Assembly (NCBI GenBank): GCA_012103495.1 | Contig: WLWR01000074.1 | Span: forward strand, 1 to 7,871 | DNA length: 7,871 nucleotides | DNA from: Legionellales bacterium | GTDB lineage: Bacteria > Pseudomonadota > Gammaproteobacteria > WLWR01 | Reading direction: 5' to 3' | Shown: in pieces, positions 1-5,167 of the stretch | Position numbering within the stretch: position 1 is the first letter of the stretch | Layout of the letters: each line of letters starts with the position of its first letter | Program-made: the position numbers and the translations under genes | Notes under the pieces: model-generated | Told to the model about the DNA's origin: nothing | What the model saw: the letters and a program-made list of their open reading frames with translations, nothing else | Databases searched by the model: none

Positions 1-318
1 GTCTGTTCTCATAGAAATGCAACCGTAAGCATCCTGCCACAAGGCGATGATCGATACACTGCCATTGCCACATCCACCTCAGAAAGCGATGCGCGAAACG
101 GAGCGGTGTCGCGTGCAGAAAAAACTTGCAAGCGTCTCCATCGTCGCTTCATTGTTCTTTCAGAACAAACCGTTTATCAAGGGATTGATCAAACGCTTGG
201 TCAAGTAAGCCAAATGGCTCGTCATTTTTTAAAGCAAAATGAAGGCTACGACATTGGCAGCGCCCAAAGCGATACCGATTACAAAACCACATTGGTTTTC
301 AGTTGCCAGAGCGATTAA
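1..318 (+). CDS. C-terminal part of an unidentified, probably exported protein (5' end outside window)
   Basis: The reading frame is open from the first base to the TAA at 316-318 and gives 105 residues, so the start lies upstream of the window; the GTG at 106 is an internal codon, not a convincing start. The protein is mixed polar, with no membrane helix in the visible part. The second visible residue is a cysteine followed by Ser-His-Arg-Asn; this could be the lipidated cysteine of a lipoprotein whose signal peptide lies just outside, but the lipobox cannot be seen. Two further cysteines (in KTCKR and near the end in FSCQSD) could form a disulfide. The pattern of a short strand, an Ala/Ser-rich stretch, an AEKTC helix and a VYQG segment resembles small periplasmic or lipoprotein hypotheticals of gammaproteobacteria, but I do not recognise the family. 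It converges on gshB and the two stop codons share the bases TTAA. Confidence 0.6.
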   Translation, partial: VCSHRNATVSILPQGDDRYTAIATSTSESDARNGAVSRAEKTCKRLHRRFIVLSEQTVYQGIDQTLGQVSQMARHFLKQNEGYDIGSAQSDTDYKTTLVFSCQSD

Positions 319-1268
319 TCCAACAAGGTGAGGATAAACTCAATAAAATCACCACCAATATCCGCGCCGCATTGCGCATCAAGTTGGCGAATACACGTTG
401 GGCTGGTGACATTAATTTCAGTAATATAATCACCAATCACATCCAATCCAACAAACATCAAGTTTTTTTGTCGCAACGTCGGACCCACTTGCTGACACAA
501 CCAGCGATCACGTTCGGTCAGTGGTTGAGCAATACCTCGCCCTCCAGCAGCCAAATTACCACGGACATCGCCTGGTTGAGGCATACGCGCCAACCCATGA
601 TCAATGGTCGGTTCACCATTGATTAACAAAATTCGCTTATCACCGGTGGTCATAATTTCCGGCAAATATTGTTGCAGCATTACGGTGGTATGCCCCTGAT
701 GCGTCAACGTTTCCAAAATCACCGCAGCATTGGGATCTTGCTGTTCAATACGAAAAATACTTTGCCCACCCATGCCATCCAATGGCTTGGCGATCACACA
801 CGGGTATTGCCCGATAAACGCACGCAACCGCGCCGGATCACGAGTCACCAACGTTGGTGGACAACAGTGAGGAAATTGAGCCGCGAATAATTTTTCATTA
901 GCATCACGCACACTGCGTGGATCATTCACCACCTTCAACCCTTGCTGCTGTGCCAATTCCAGCAAATAAGTCAGGTAAATGTATTCCATATTAAACGGCG
1001 GGTCTTTGCGCAATAACAACACATCCAAACTGGCTAAAGGTTGCTCTTGTAACGTGCTCAAGGTAAACCAATGCTGTGCATCGTCTTGCACTTGTAACGC
1101 TCGCATTTGTCCAAACACCGTGCCATTTTGATAAAAAATATCGGTCGGCTCCAAATATACCAATTGGCAACCGCGTTGTTGGGCAGCCAACAACATGGCC
1201 AACGTACTGTCTTTGGCAATATCAATTTGCGAGATGGAATCCATCACCACACCCAATTGAATATTCAT
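315..1268 (-). CDS. gshB: glutathione synthetase GshB
   Basis: This 317-residue protein is the ATP-grasp ligase that adds glycine to gamma-glutamylcysteine to make glutathione in the cytoplasm, the second step of the pathway. Its length matches the bacterial GshB family (about 315). Visible family motifs, in order: RKDPPFNMEYIYLTYLLE at about 87-104; the ATP-binding loop AKPLDGMGG at 160-168; GDKRILLINGEP at 209-220; the RGNLAAGGRG loop at 236-245; and the C-terminal GLDVIGDYITEINVTSPT at about 274-291, which carries metal and substrate ligands. The normally hydrophobic position before LAR is DHG here, a mild deviation. The ATG at 1266-1268 overlaps the gshA stop as ATGA, so translation is coupled to gshA and co-transcription is likely. 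The gene ends against the convergent gene at 1-318 with a 3-base overlap. Identification is firm. Confidence 0.97.
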   Translation of the reverse strand: MNIQLGVVMDSISQIDIAKDSTLAMLLAAQQRGCQLVYLEPTDIFYQNGTVFGQMRALQVQDDAQHWFTLSTLQEQPLASLDVLLLRKDPPFNMEYIYLTYLLELAQQQGLKVVNDPRSVRDANEKLFAAQFPHCCPPTLVTRDPARLRAFIGQYPCVIAKPLDGMGGQSIFRIEQQDPNAAVILETLTHQGHTTVMLQQYLPEIMTTGDKRILLINGEPTIDHGLARMPQPGDVRGNLAAGGRGIAQPLTERDRWLCQQVGPTLRQKNLMFVGLDVIGDYITEINVTSPTCIRQLDAQCGADIGGDFIEFILTLLD

Positions 1269-2563
1269 GAGGATAACGCCACTTGTTGCAATTCTCTGGC
1301 GGCTGCCAGGGCTGCCAATCGAGCCATAACCCCATAAATGTAAAACCGATTGGTAGTGGTATATTGCTGAGTGAAAGGTTCTGGCACATTACACGCTTCA
1401 CCAAAGGCCAGCGGTTCAAAATGCATGCCTGGCGCATTCAAATTATCGCGTTGAGTCTTACCCGTATGCACCCGATAAAAACCACCCACCACGTACTGAC
1501 CAATCAAATACACTACCGGCTCAGCCACAGCATTATTCCAAGTTTCGTGAGTGTAAACACCTTCTTGAATAATCACTCGGTTGATCGGTTGACTGCCTTT
1601 GGTTTGCGTCATACGCCGCCGTTGTTTGCGATTTAAATGAGTAATTTGTTCAGGCTCGGTGATCATCATCACCCCCATACCATACGTACCACTGTCGGCT
1701 TTTACCACAATGAATGGCGGCTCTTTGATGTGTAATTGATCGTATTTTTGCTGAATCTTAGCCAACAATTGTTCACATTGTTGATGCAAACAATCTTCCC
1801 CCTCACCGGTGACAAAATTGACAAGACCGCAATGAGTAAATTCCGGCGCCAACAACCAAGGATCAATGTCCAACAACGCAGCAAACTGTTGACTGACTTG
1901 TTGATAATCATTGAAATGATTTGATTTAAATCGTTGCGCCCATCCCAATGCCAAAGTGGGTTGAATCGGCTGCTCAATGTTTTGCAAAATATCCGGAATG
2001 CCCGTAGATAAATCATTGTTAAGCAACACCAAGCACGGACAAAAATCATTCACATAAATACGCTGTTGGTCGCGGACAATCGGCTCCACCAACAATTGAC
2101 GTCCATCTGGCAGTGGAATGGATTGAGGCTGGGTAAGTTGTTCAGACCAAGATCCCAGGCGCACTGCATAACCGCTTTTGCTGAGAATTTCCTGCAAAGT
2201 TGCCACACTTTCCCAATAATGTGGATTTTTACTCTGCTCTTCTGGCAGCAGCAAAATATTCCGACAGCCAGAGTGAAATTGTTCAAGCACCGTTTGCGCA
2301 GCCTGAATGCACAGTGGTAAAAAATCCCGATTCAAATTATTAAATCCAGCCGGAAATAAATTGGTATCCACCGGCGCTAATTTATAACCGGCATTGCGTA
2401 AATCCACGGAGCAAGTCACATTGGGAGGCGTTTGCAGCCATTGCTGACGAAACCACGCTTCGATCTTAATTTGATGAGTTAAAAAAATACGCTCTAAATC
2501 CAGTAACGGGCCGGTCATTGCGGTGGTGAAATGCGGCACTTGCTCAATGCTTGGGACCTTCAT
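1265..2563 (-). CDS. gshA: glutamate--cysteine ligase, Acidithiobacillus-type GshA
   Basis: This 432-residue protein is a gamma-glutamylcysteine synthetase of the GshA_ferroox type (PF08886/TIGR02049), which is unrelated in sequence to the E. coli GshA. It performs the first, usually rate-limiting step of glutathione synthesis from glutamate, cysteine and ATP. Recognisable features are the conserved N-terminal block SVDLRNAGYKLAPVDTNLFP at 52-71; a glycine-rich ATP-grasp-like segment VVKADSGTYGMGVMMI at about 286-301; and the C-terminal block with YLIGQYVVGGFYRVH at about 352-366 followed by NLNAPGMHFEPLAF. The ATG start has AAGG about 11 bases upstream. It is the first gene of a two-gene operon with gshB and is transcribed divergently from the DUF2390 gene. 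The upstream DNA is AT-rich (2564-2640) with possible -10 sequences such as CCATAATAG on this strand, but no well-spaced -35, so I do not mark a promoter. Confidence 0.95.
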   Translation of the reverse strand: MKVPSIEQVPHFTTAMTGPLLDLERIFLTHQIKIEAWFRQQWLQTPPNVTCSVDLRNAGYKLAPVDTNLFPAGFNNLNRDFLPLCIQAAQTVLEQFHSGCRNILLLPEEQSKNPHYWESVATLQEILSKSGYAVRLGSWSEQLTQPQSIPLPDGRQLLVEPIVRDQQRIYVNDFCPCLVLLNNDLSTGIPDILQNIEQPIQPTLALGWAQRFKSNHFNDYQQVSQQFAALLDIDPWLLAPEFTHCGLVNFVTGEGEDCLHQQCEQLLAKIQQKYDQLHIKEPPFIVVKADSGTYGMGVMMITEPEQITHLNRKQRRRMTQTKGSQPINRVIIQEGVYTHETWNNAVAEPVVYLIGQYVVGGFYRVHTGKTQRDNLNAPGMHFEPLAFGEACNVPEPFTQQYTTTNRFYIYGVMARLAALAAARELQQVALSS

Positions 2564-2640
2564 GTAACAACTTACCTTTTCATTTATATCAATAGTTCTA
2601 TTATGGTGTAATCAAGATGATTTTGGGTAAAGGCTATACT

Positions 2641-2652
2641 AATTTGCAAATT
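2641..2652. promoter_or_regulatory. 12-bp perfect palindrome in the divergent promoter region
   Basis: AATTTG followed directly by CAAATT is self-complementary. It lies between the divergent gshA and DUF2390 genes, upstream of the sigma70 promoter at 2687-2715. The heptamer CAAATTT recurs at 2647-2653, in inverse orientation at 2693-2699 (between -35 and -10), and again at 2720-2726 just after the -10. This looks like an operator for a dimeric regulator, but AT-rich palindromes also arise by chance. No regulator gene is in view. Confidence 0.3.
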
Positions 2653-2686
2653 TGGCAAGCAGTGGTTTTACCCGCATGAATGTGAG

Positions 2687-2715
2687 GTGATAAAATTTGT
2701 AGACCCGCTTATAAT
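2687..2715 (+). promoter_or_regulatory. sigma70-type promoter for the DUF2390 / small membrane protein pair
   Basis: A perfect TATAAT -10 box lies at 2710-2715 and GTGATA (4 of 6 matches to TTGACA) at 2687-2692, separated by the ideal 17 bases. Transcription would start about 2722, leaving a leader of about 23 bases before the ATG at 2745. This is the best-formed promoter in the window. Confidence 0.7.
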
Positions 2716-2744
2716 GGGGCAAATTTAAATAACATAGGCTGATC

Positions 2745-3317
2745 ATGAGTCATTCTATTTCCATGACCGACCCCTTTCCTGAGCACCCTTTTTGGCGCTT
2801 TTCTTGTTTGGTATATCAAGACCGCTCGCTTAAATCAGCTTGTTTGAATTTGCAAGACCACTTGGATATGAATGTAAACATCATTTTATTTGGCTGCTGG
2901 TTGGCCGCCAATGGGCGCGGTCGATTGCAAACCACCGATTTTACCAAACTGGAACAACTGATCGCCATTTGGCATCAATCCATCACCTCAAAATTACGGC
3001 AATTTCGCCAACAATTGGGACGTCAAGTCGCTGCCAATGATAACTTCAACTTAATCAGCGCCGTCCAACAAGAAGAATTATCGGCAGAGCACGTGGAACA
3101 ACTGATGTTGGCACAACGGGCCGCATCAATTTTACCGCGCACGCGCACTGGGATACAAAAAGCGTGTGACGCCGCCAACAGTTTGCAAAATTACGCGCAC
3201 TCTTTGGATGTAAATTTGTGTTTGCAAGAACGTCAATGGTTCGCCGACATTTTACAAGTGATTTTCAATCGAGTTTCAGCGGTCAATATTCATCAATTAT
3301 GTGGAGTGACTCAATAA
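2745..3317 (+). CDS. TIGR02444 / DUF2390 family protein of unknown function
   Basis: This 190-residue soluble, mostly helical protein belongs to the TIGR02444/DUF2390 family (PF09523), common in proteobacteria and without known function. The family signature is clear near the N terminus: FWRFSCLVY at 16-24, then ACLNLQDHLDMNVNIILFG at 32-50, followed by a CWLA segment. The central part (about 60-130) is Gln-rich amphipathic helix. The start at 2745 has only a weak TAGG six bases upstream; the alternative Met7 codon at 2763 has no better site and would still keep the signature, so the start is probable rather than proven. A strong promoter lies directly upstream. The stop codon overlaps the next ATG as TAATG, so the two genes are very likely one operon. 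No signal peptide or membrane helix is seen. Confidence 0.88.
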   Translation: MSHSISMTDPFPEHPFWRFSCLVYQDRSLKSACLNLQDHLDMNVNIILFGCWLAANGRGRLQTTDFTKLEQLIAIWHQSITSKLRQFRQQLGRQVAANDNFNLISAVQQEELSAEHVEQLMLAQRAASILPRTRTGIQKACDAANSLQNYAHSLDVNLCLQERQWFADILQVIFNRVSAVNIHQLCGVTQ

Positions 3318-3583
3318 TGGAATTATTACTCAATCAATTGTCCGAACAAATCGCCACTTTGAACATTTTGCTGATGGTGATTAACGGCTTGCTGCATATT
3401 ATTTTTGCTGGTGCCGTTGCTAAAGACGCGGGACAACTCACCAAATTGGGCATCAAACCCTGGCTCGTGTCTGGCATCACTTGGGCTTTTGCCACCTTGA
3501 TTGGGGGCGTGTTGATCGCCGGATTGTATTGGATTATGCATCATTCCAGTCTGGCGCGTGCGCCATCACGCGAATCGCCCTGA
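3317..3583 (+). CDS. small two-helix membrane protein, unknown function
   Basis: This 88-residue protein has two hydrophobic segments, about 12-34 (around ILLMVINGLLHIIFAGAVA) and 49-74 (around GITWAFATLIGGVLIAGLYW), joined by a short loop KDAGQLTKLGIKP whose lysines suggest a cytoplasmic side. The C terminus is a short hydrophilic tail. The start at 3317 is chosen because GGAG at 3303-3306 is ideally spaced and the ATG shares its A with the TAA of the DUF2390 gene. The same frame is open further upstream (ATG at 3218 or 3299), but that stretch lies inside the DUF2390 gene and has no membrane-protein character. I do not recognise a family. It probably depends on the promoter at 2687-2715 and on translational coupling. 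No terminator with a T-run follows it. Confidence 0.75.
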   Translation: MELLLNQLSEQIATLNILLMVINGLLHIIFAGAVAKDAGQLTKLGIKPWLVSGITWAFATLIGGVLIAGLYWIMHHSSLARAPSRESP

Positions 3584-3670
3584 TTTGTATCTATTCACCA
3601 AAATTTTAAATCTCGGGGAACAACCAGCTTTGACGCAGACGCACCGGGGAAATTGGGCTTTGCGTGCAGA

Positions 3671-4060
3671 TTACTCGGTGATGGCTCTGGGTTTGCCTTG
3701 TTCATCAATGGCAACGTAAATAAACCGACCTCCGGTGACCTGTTGACGAGAATGAGTTAATGCAGCAATGGTCCATACTTCAATGTCGATGGTCATCGAG
3801 GTGCGCCCCACGCGGATCAGATCTGCGTAGCAACAAACAATGTCACCCACCCCCACCGGTTGATGAAATACCATCGATTCAATCGCCACCGTAGTCACTC
3901 GACCGCCAGCACGTTGTTTGGCAATCACCCCGGCCGCCAAATCCATTTGTGAAACCAACCAACCGCCAAAAATATCACCATTGGCATTGGTGTCAGCCGG
4001 CATGGCAATGGTTTGAATCGCCAGCTCGCCAGTGGGATGCGTTTTACTGGATGTCGCCAT
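3671..4060 (-). CDS. yciA: acyl-CoA thioesterase YciA (hotdog fold)
   Basis: This 129-residue single-hotdog-domain protein matches the YciA family, cytoplasmic enzymes that hydrolyse a broad range of acyl-CoA thioesters and form hexamers. Diagnostic sequence: the NANGDIFGGW loop at 25-34 followed by SQMD with the likely catalytic Asp40 on the central helix; the VAIESMVFHQPVGVGD strand at about 58-73; and the typical C-terminal FIYVAIDEQGKPRAI. Length is normal for the family. The start at 4060 is preferred because GAGGAA lies 8-9 bases upstream; an in-frame TTG at 4075 would put the start on top of that site. It lies 63 bases downstream of the orphan membrane-protein gene on the same strand with no clear terminator between, so read-through is possible. 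It converges on the small membrane protein gene. Confidence 0.95.
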   Translation of the reverse strand: MATSSKTHPTGELAIQTIAMPADTNANGDIFGGWLVSQMDLAAGVIAKQRAGGRVTTVAIESMVFHQPVGVGDIVCCYADLIRVGRTSMTIDIEVWTIAALTHSRQQVTGGRFIYVAIDEQGKPRAITE

Positions 4061-4067
4061 AACATTA

Positions 4068-4073
4068 TTCCTC
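4068..4073 (-). promoter_or_regulatory. ribosome binding site deciding the yciA start
   Basis: GAGGAA on the minus strand is 7 bases upstream of the ATG at 4058-4060. It overlaps the alternative in-frame TTG at 4073-4075, which therefore cannot be its target. Confidence 0.7.
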
Positions 4074-4123
4074 AAAAGAAGACACTCTATAAAATAGAAT
4101 TAAGCACGTGATCCCCCTGTGAA

Positions 4124-4711
4124 TTACACCATAAGAGGGGAATTGTGAGGAAATTCACGAGCAGAATCATCCTCTGGTGTTACTTCTATATCAGCTACTT
4201 TTTTAAACAAACCATACCCACCACTGGCTCCCAAAGTAACAAGACTACCGCCAAAGGCTAACCCAATAGCAGTCGGCATAATAGCGGAAGGAGCAACTCC
4301 CAAAAACTTAATAGCCGCCAAAGCAATACCGAATCCACCCATTCCTGCAAAACCAGTGATAGCGGCAACCAAGCCAACAACAACAATAGCGCCAACGACA
4401 TATGGCGCGATGGCTTTTGCTGTTTGGAGAAATGTTTTGCTTGTTGATGTCTGTGATAAACCGTCTACTTCTTTTGCATCAGTGTCGAGAATAGAGTCCT
4501 TATCGCTAGCAGTATCTAAAAGTTTCGTTGTTTCATCCACCATTGTATCTCTATTTTCTTCCTCATGTCGTGCATAGGGAGGAGGAGTACCATCAGTCGC
4601 TAACCGTCCTGCAGAGAGAGGAGGATTTTCAGATTTGTCCTCTCTACTGGGATTTCTGGGACCTAATAAAGTCATTCTCTCTTGATCTTCAGCGCTTACG
4701 CCACTACCCAT
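4124..4711 (-). CDS. orphan membrane-hairpin protein, candidate Dot/Icm-type effector
   Basis: I do not recognise a family for this 195-residue protein. Residues 1-95 are hydrophilic, rich in Ser, Thr, Pro and acidic residues and without a signal peptide. About 100-125 and 140-168 are two hydrophobic, Gly/Ala-rich helices with small-xxx-small spacing, most simply a membrane hairpin with both ends on the same side. Residues 170-195 form a hydrophilic tail. The N-terminal part holds two acidic dileucine motifs, ERMTLL at 11-16 and ETTKLL at 60-65, and a PPPY motif at 43-46. The tail has an acidic cluster (Glu177, Glu180, Asp181, Asp182, Glu186) and Leu at position -3, features described for Dot/Icm translocation signals. 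GAGGAG lies 8 bases before the ATG, and a PmrA-like box lies 91 bases upstream. The gene stands alone between the carrier gene and yciA. Alternative: an ordinary inner-membrane glycine-zipper protein. That it is coding is likely; effector function is inference. Confidence 0.8.
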   Translation of the reverse strand: MGSGVSAEDQERMTLLGPRNPSREDKSENPPLSAGRLATDGTPPPYARHEEENRDTMVDETTKLLDTASDKDSILDTDAKEVDGLSQTSTSKTFLQTAKAIAPYVVGAIVVVGLVAAITGFAGMGGFGIALAAIKFLGVAPSAIMPTAIGLAFGGSLVTLGASGGYGLFKKVADIEVTPEDDSAREFPHNSPLMV

Positions 4712-4719
4712 TATAAAAT

Positions 4720-4725
4720 CTCCTC
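4720..4725 (-). promoter_or_regulatory. strong ribosome binding site of the orphan membrane protein
   Basis: GAGGAG on the minus strand is 8 bases before the ATG at 4709-4711. It is among the strongest Shine-Dalgarno sites in the window and fixes the start codon of the 195-residue protein. Confidence 0.75.
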
Positions 4726-4751
4726 ATTCTCGTTAACTTTTTCACAACTCA

Positions 4752-4773
4752 CCAATATGTCTAACGCTATTGG
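4752..4773. repeat. inverted repeat in the leader of the orphan gene
   Basis: CCAATA at 4752-4757 and TATTGG at 4768-4773 are perfect 6-base arms around a 10-base spacer. It sits between the PmrA-like box and the ribosome binding site, so it is either a weak leader hairpin or an operator half-site pair. There is no T-run, so it is not a terminator. Confidence 0.3.
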
Positions 4774-4802
4774 CAAACACGATTGAATCACGGTAGCAAA
4801 AA

Positions 4803-4822
4803 AACATTAAGGTAATATTAAC
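4803..4822 (-). promoter_or_regulatory. PmrA-box-like tandem repeat upstream of the orphan membrane protein
   Basis: Read on the minus strand the site is GTTAATATT, AC, CTTAATGTT: two 9-base direct repeats with an 11-base period. The Legionella/Coxiella PmrA consensus is cTTAATatT-N2-cTTAATatT (looser form cTTAA-N2-TT-N2-cTTAA-N2-TT); here each half matches 8 of 9, and only the first base departs from the looser form. The orientation agrees with the gene that starts at 4711. A weak -10 candidate, TTCAAT at 4787-4782, lies 18 bases past the TTAAT core of the second half, which would let the box take the place of a -35, as in other PmrA promoters. That would give a leader of about 65-70 bases. 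A chance AT-rich match cannot be excluded. Confidence 0.6.
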
Positions 4823-4897
4823 TAAAAATTTAGGGCCCTTGCACCGCTCTGCTCAGAATAAAACTCATACCGCTGCTTGCCCACGGTGAAAAGGTTG

Positions 4898-5167
4898 TCA
4901 ACCACCCGCCATGGCCTGCACCAAATGCAATTGATCACCGGCTTGCAATTGGGCATCTAAATCTGTGACTTGTTGTTGATTGACAAACAATTGGGTATAA
5001 CCCGTCAACTGTTGTGTGCGGGCATCAACCCAGATTGACGAATCCAATTGCGGATATTGTCGCAACAATTGTTGCAACGCGGTTTTGATGGTGGTCGCCG
5101 ACACAGCGATGGGATCGTGATGTTCTATTTGCTGCCCCAAACGATACGGTAAATAAATATTAATCAT
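4898..5167 (-). CDS. MoaD/ThiS-like ubiquitin-fold sulfur carrier protein
   Basis: This 89-residue protein ends in Ala-Met-Ala-Gly-Gly, the C-terminal diglycine tail on which MoaD, ThiS, CysO and Urm1-type carriers receive an adenylate and then a thiocarboxylate. The beta-grasp pattern is visible: an N-terminal strand INIYLPYRL, a helix around TIKTALQQLLRQYP, then LFVNQQQV, and LQAGDQLHLVQAMAGG at 74-89, which is typical of MoaD. The start at 5167 is chosen because its ATG overlaps the stop of the upstream E1-like gene as ATGA; an in-frame codon at 5191 would add eight basic residues that do not fit the family. It is the last gene of the operon copA - cupredoxin - moeB/rhodanese - E1-like - carrier. 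No MoaE, ThiG or CysM gene is visible, so the final sulfur acceptor is open: molybdopterin synthase, a tRNA thiolase or an unknown pathway. Confidence 0.88.
   Translation of the reverse strand: MINIYLPYRLGQQIEHHDPIAVSATTIKTALQQLLRQYPQLDSSIWVDARTQQLTGYTQLFVNQQQVTDLDAQLQAGDQLHLVQAMAGG

Noticed and set aside
303..626. Open frame on the plus strand inside gshB
   Set aside because: It lies antisense to a firmly identified gene and has low-complexity content typical of a shadow frame.
1283..1636. 117-codon plus-strand frame antisense to gshA
   Set aside because: No ribosome binding site or family resemblance; the opposite strand encodes conserved gshA motifs.
2601..2612. 12-base TTATGGTGTAAT also present in inverse orientation at 4123-4134
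   Set aside because: A few 12-base matches are expected by chance in a window of this size; the contexts differ and one copy overlaps a stop codon.
3218..3316. N-terminal extension of the small membrane protein from an upstream ATG
   Set aside because: The extension lies within the DUF2390 gene; the TAATG start at 3317 has a well-spaced GGAG.
3553..3564. GGCGC-GT-GCGCC hairpin near the end of the small membrane protein gene, considered as terminator
   Set aside because: It lies inside the coding region and is not followed by a T-run on either strand.
4061..4075. TTG start for yciA
   Set aside because: It would overlap the GAGGAA that serves the ATG at 4060, and adds residues not usual for YciA.
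4356..4577. Plus-strand frames antisense to the orphan membrane protein
   Set aside because: The minus-strand gene has a strong ribosome binding site and organised domains; the plus frames have neither.
4832..4839. AGGGCCCT palindrome downstream of the carrier gene, considered as terminator or operator
   Set aside because: It has no loop to form a hairpin and is short; nothing else supports a function.
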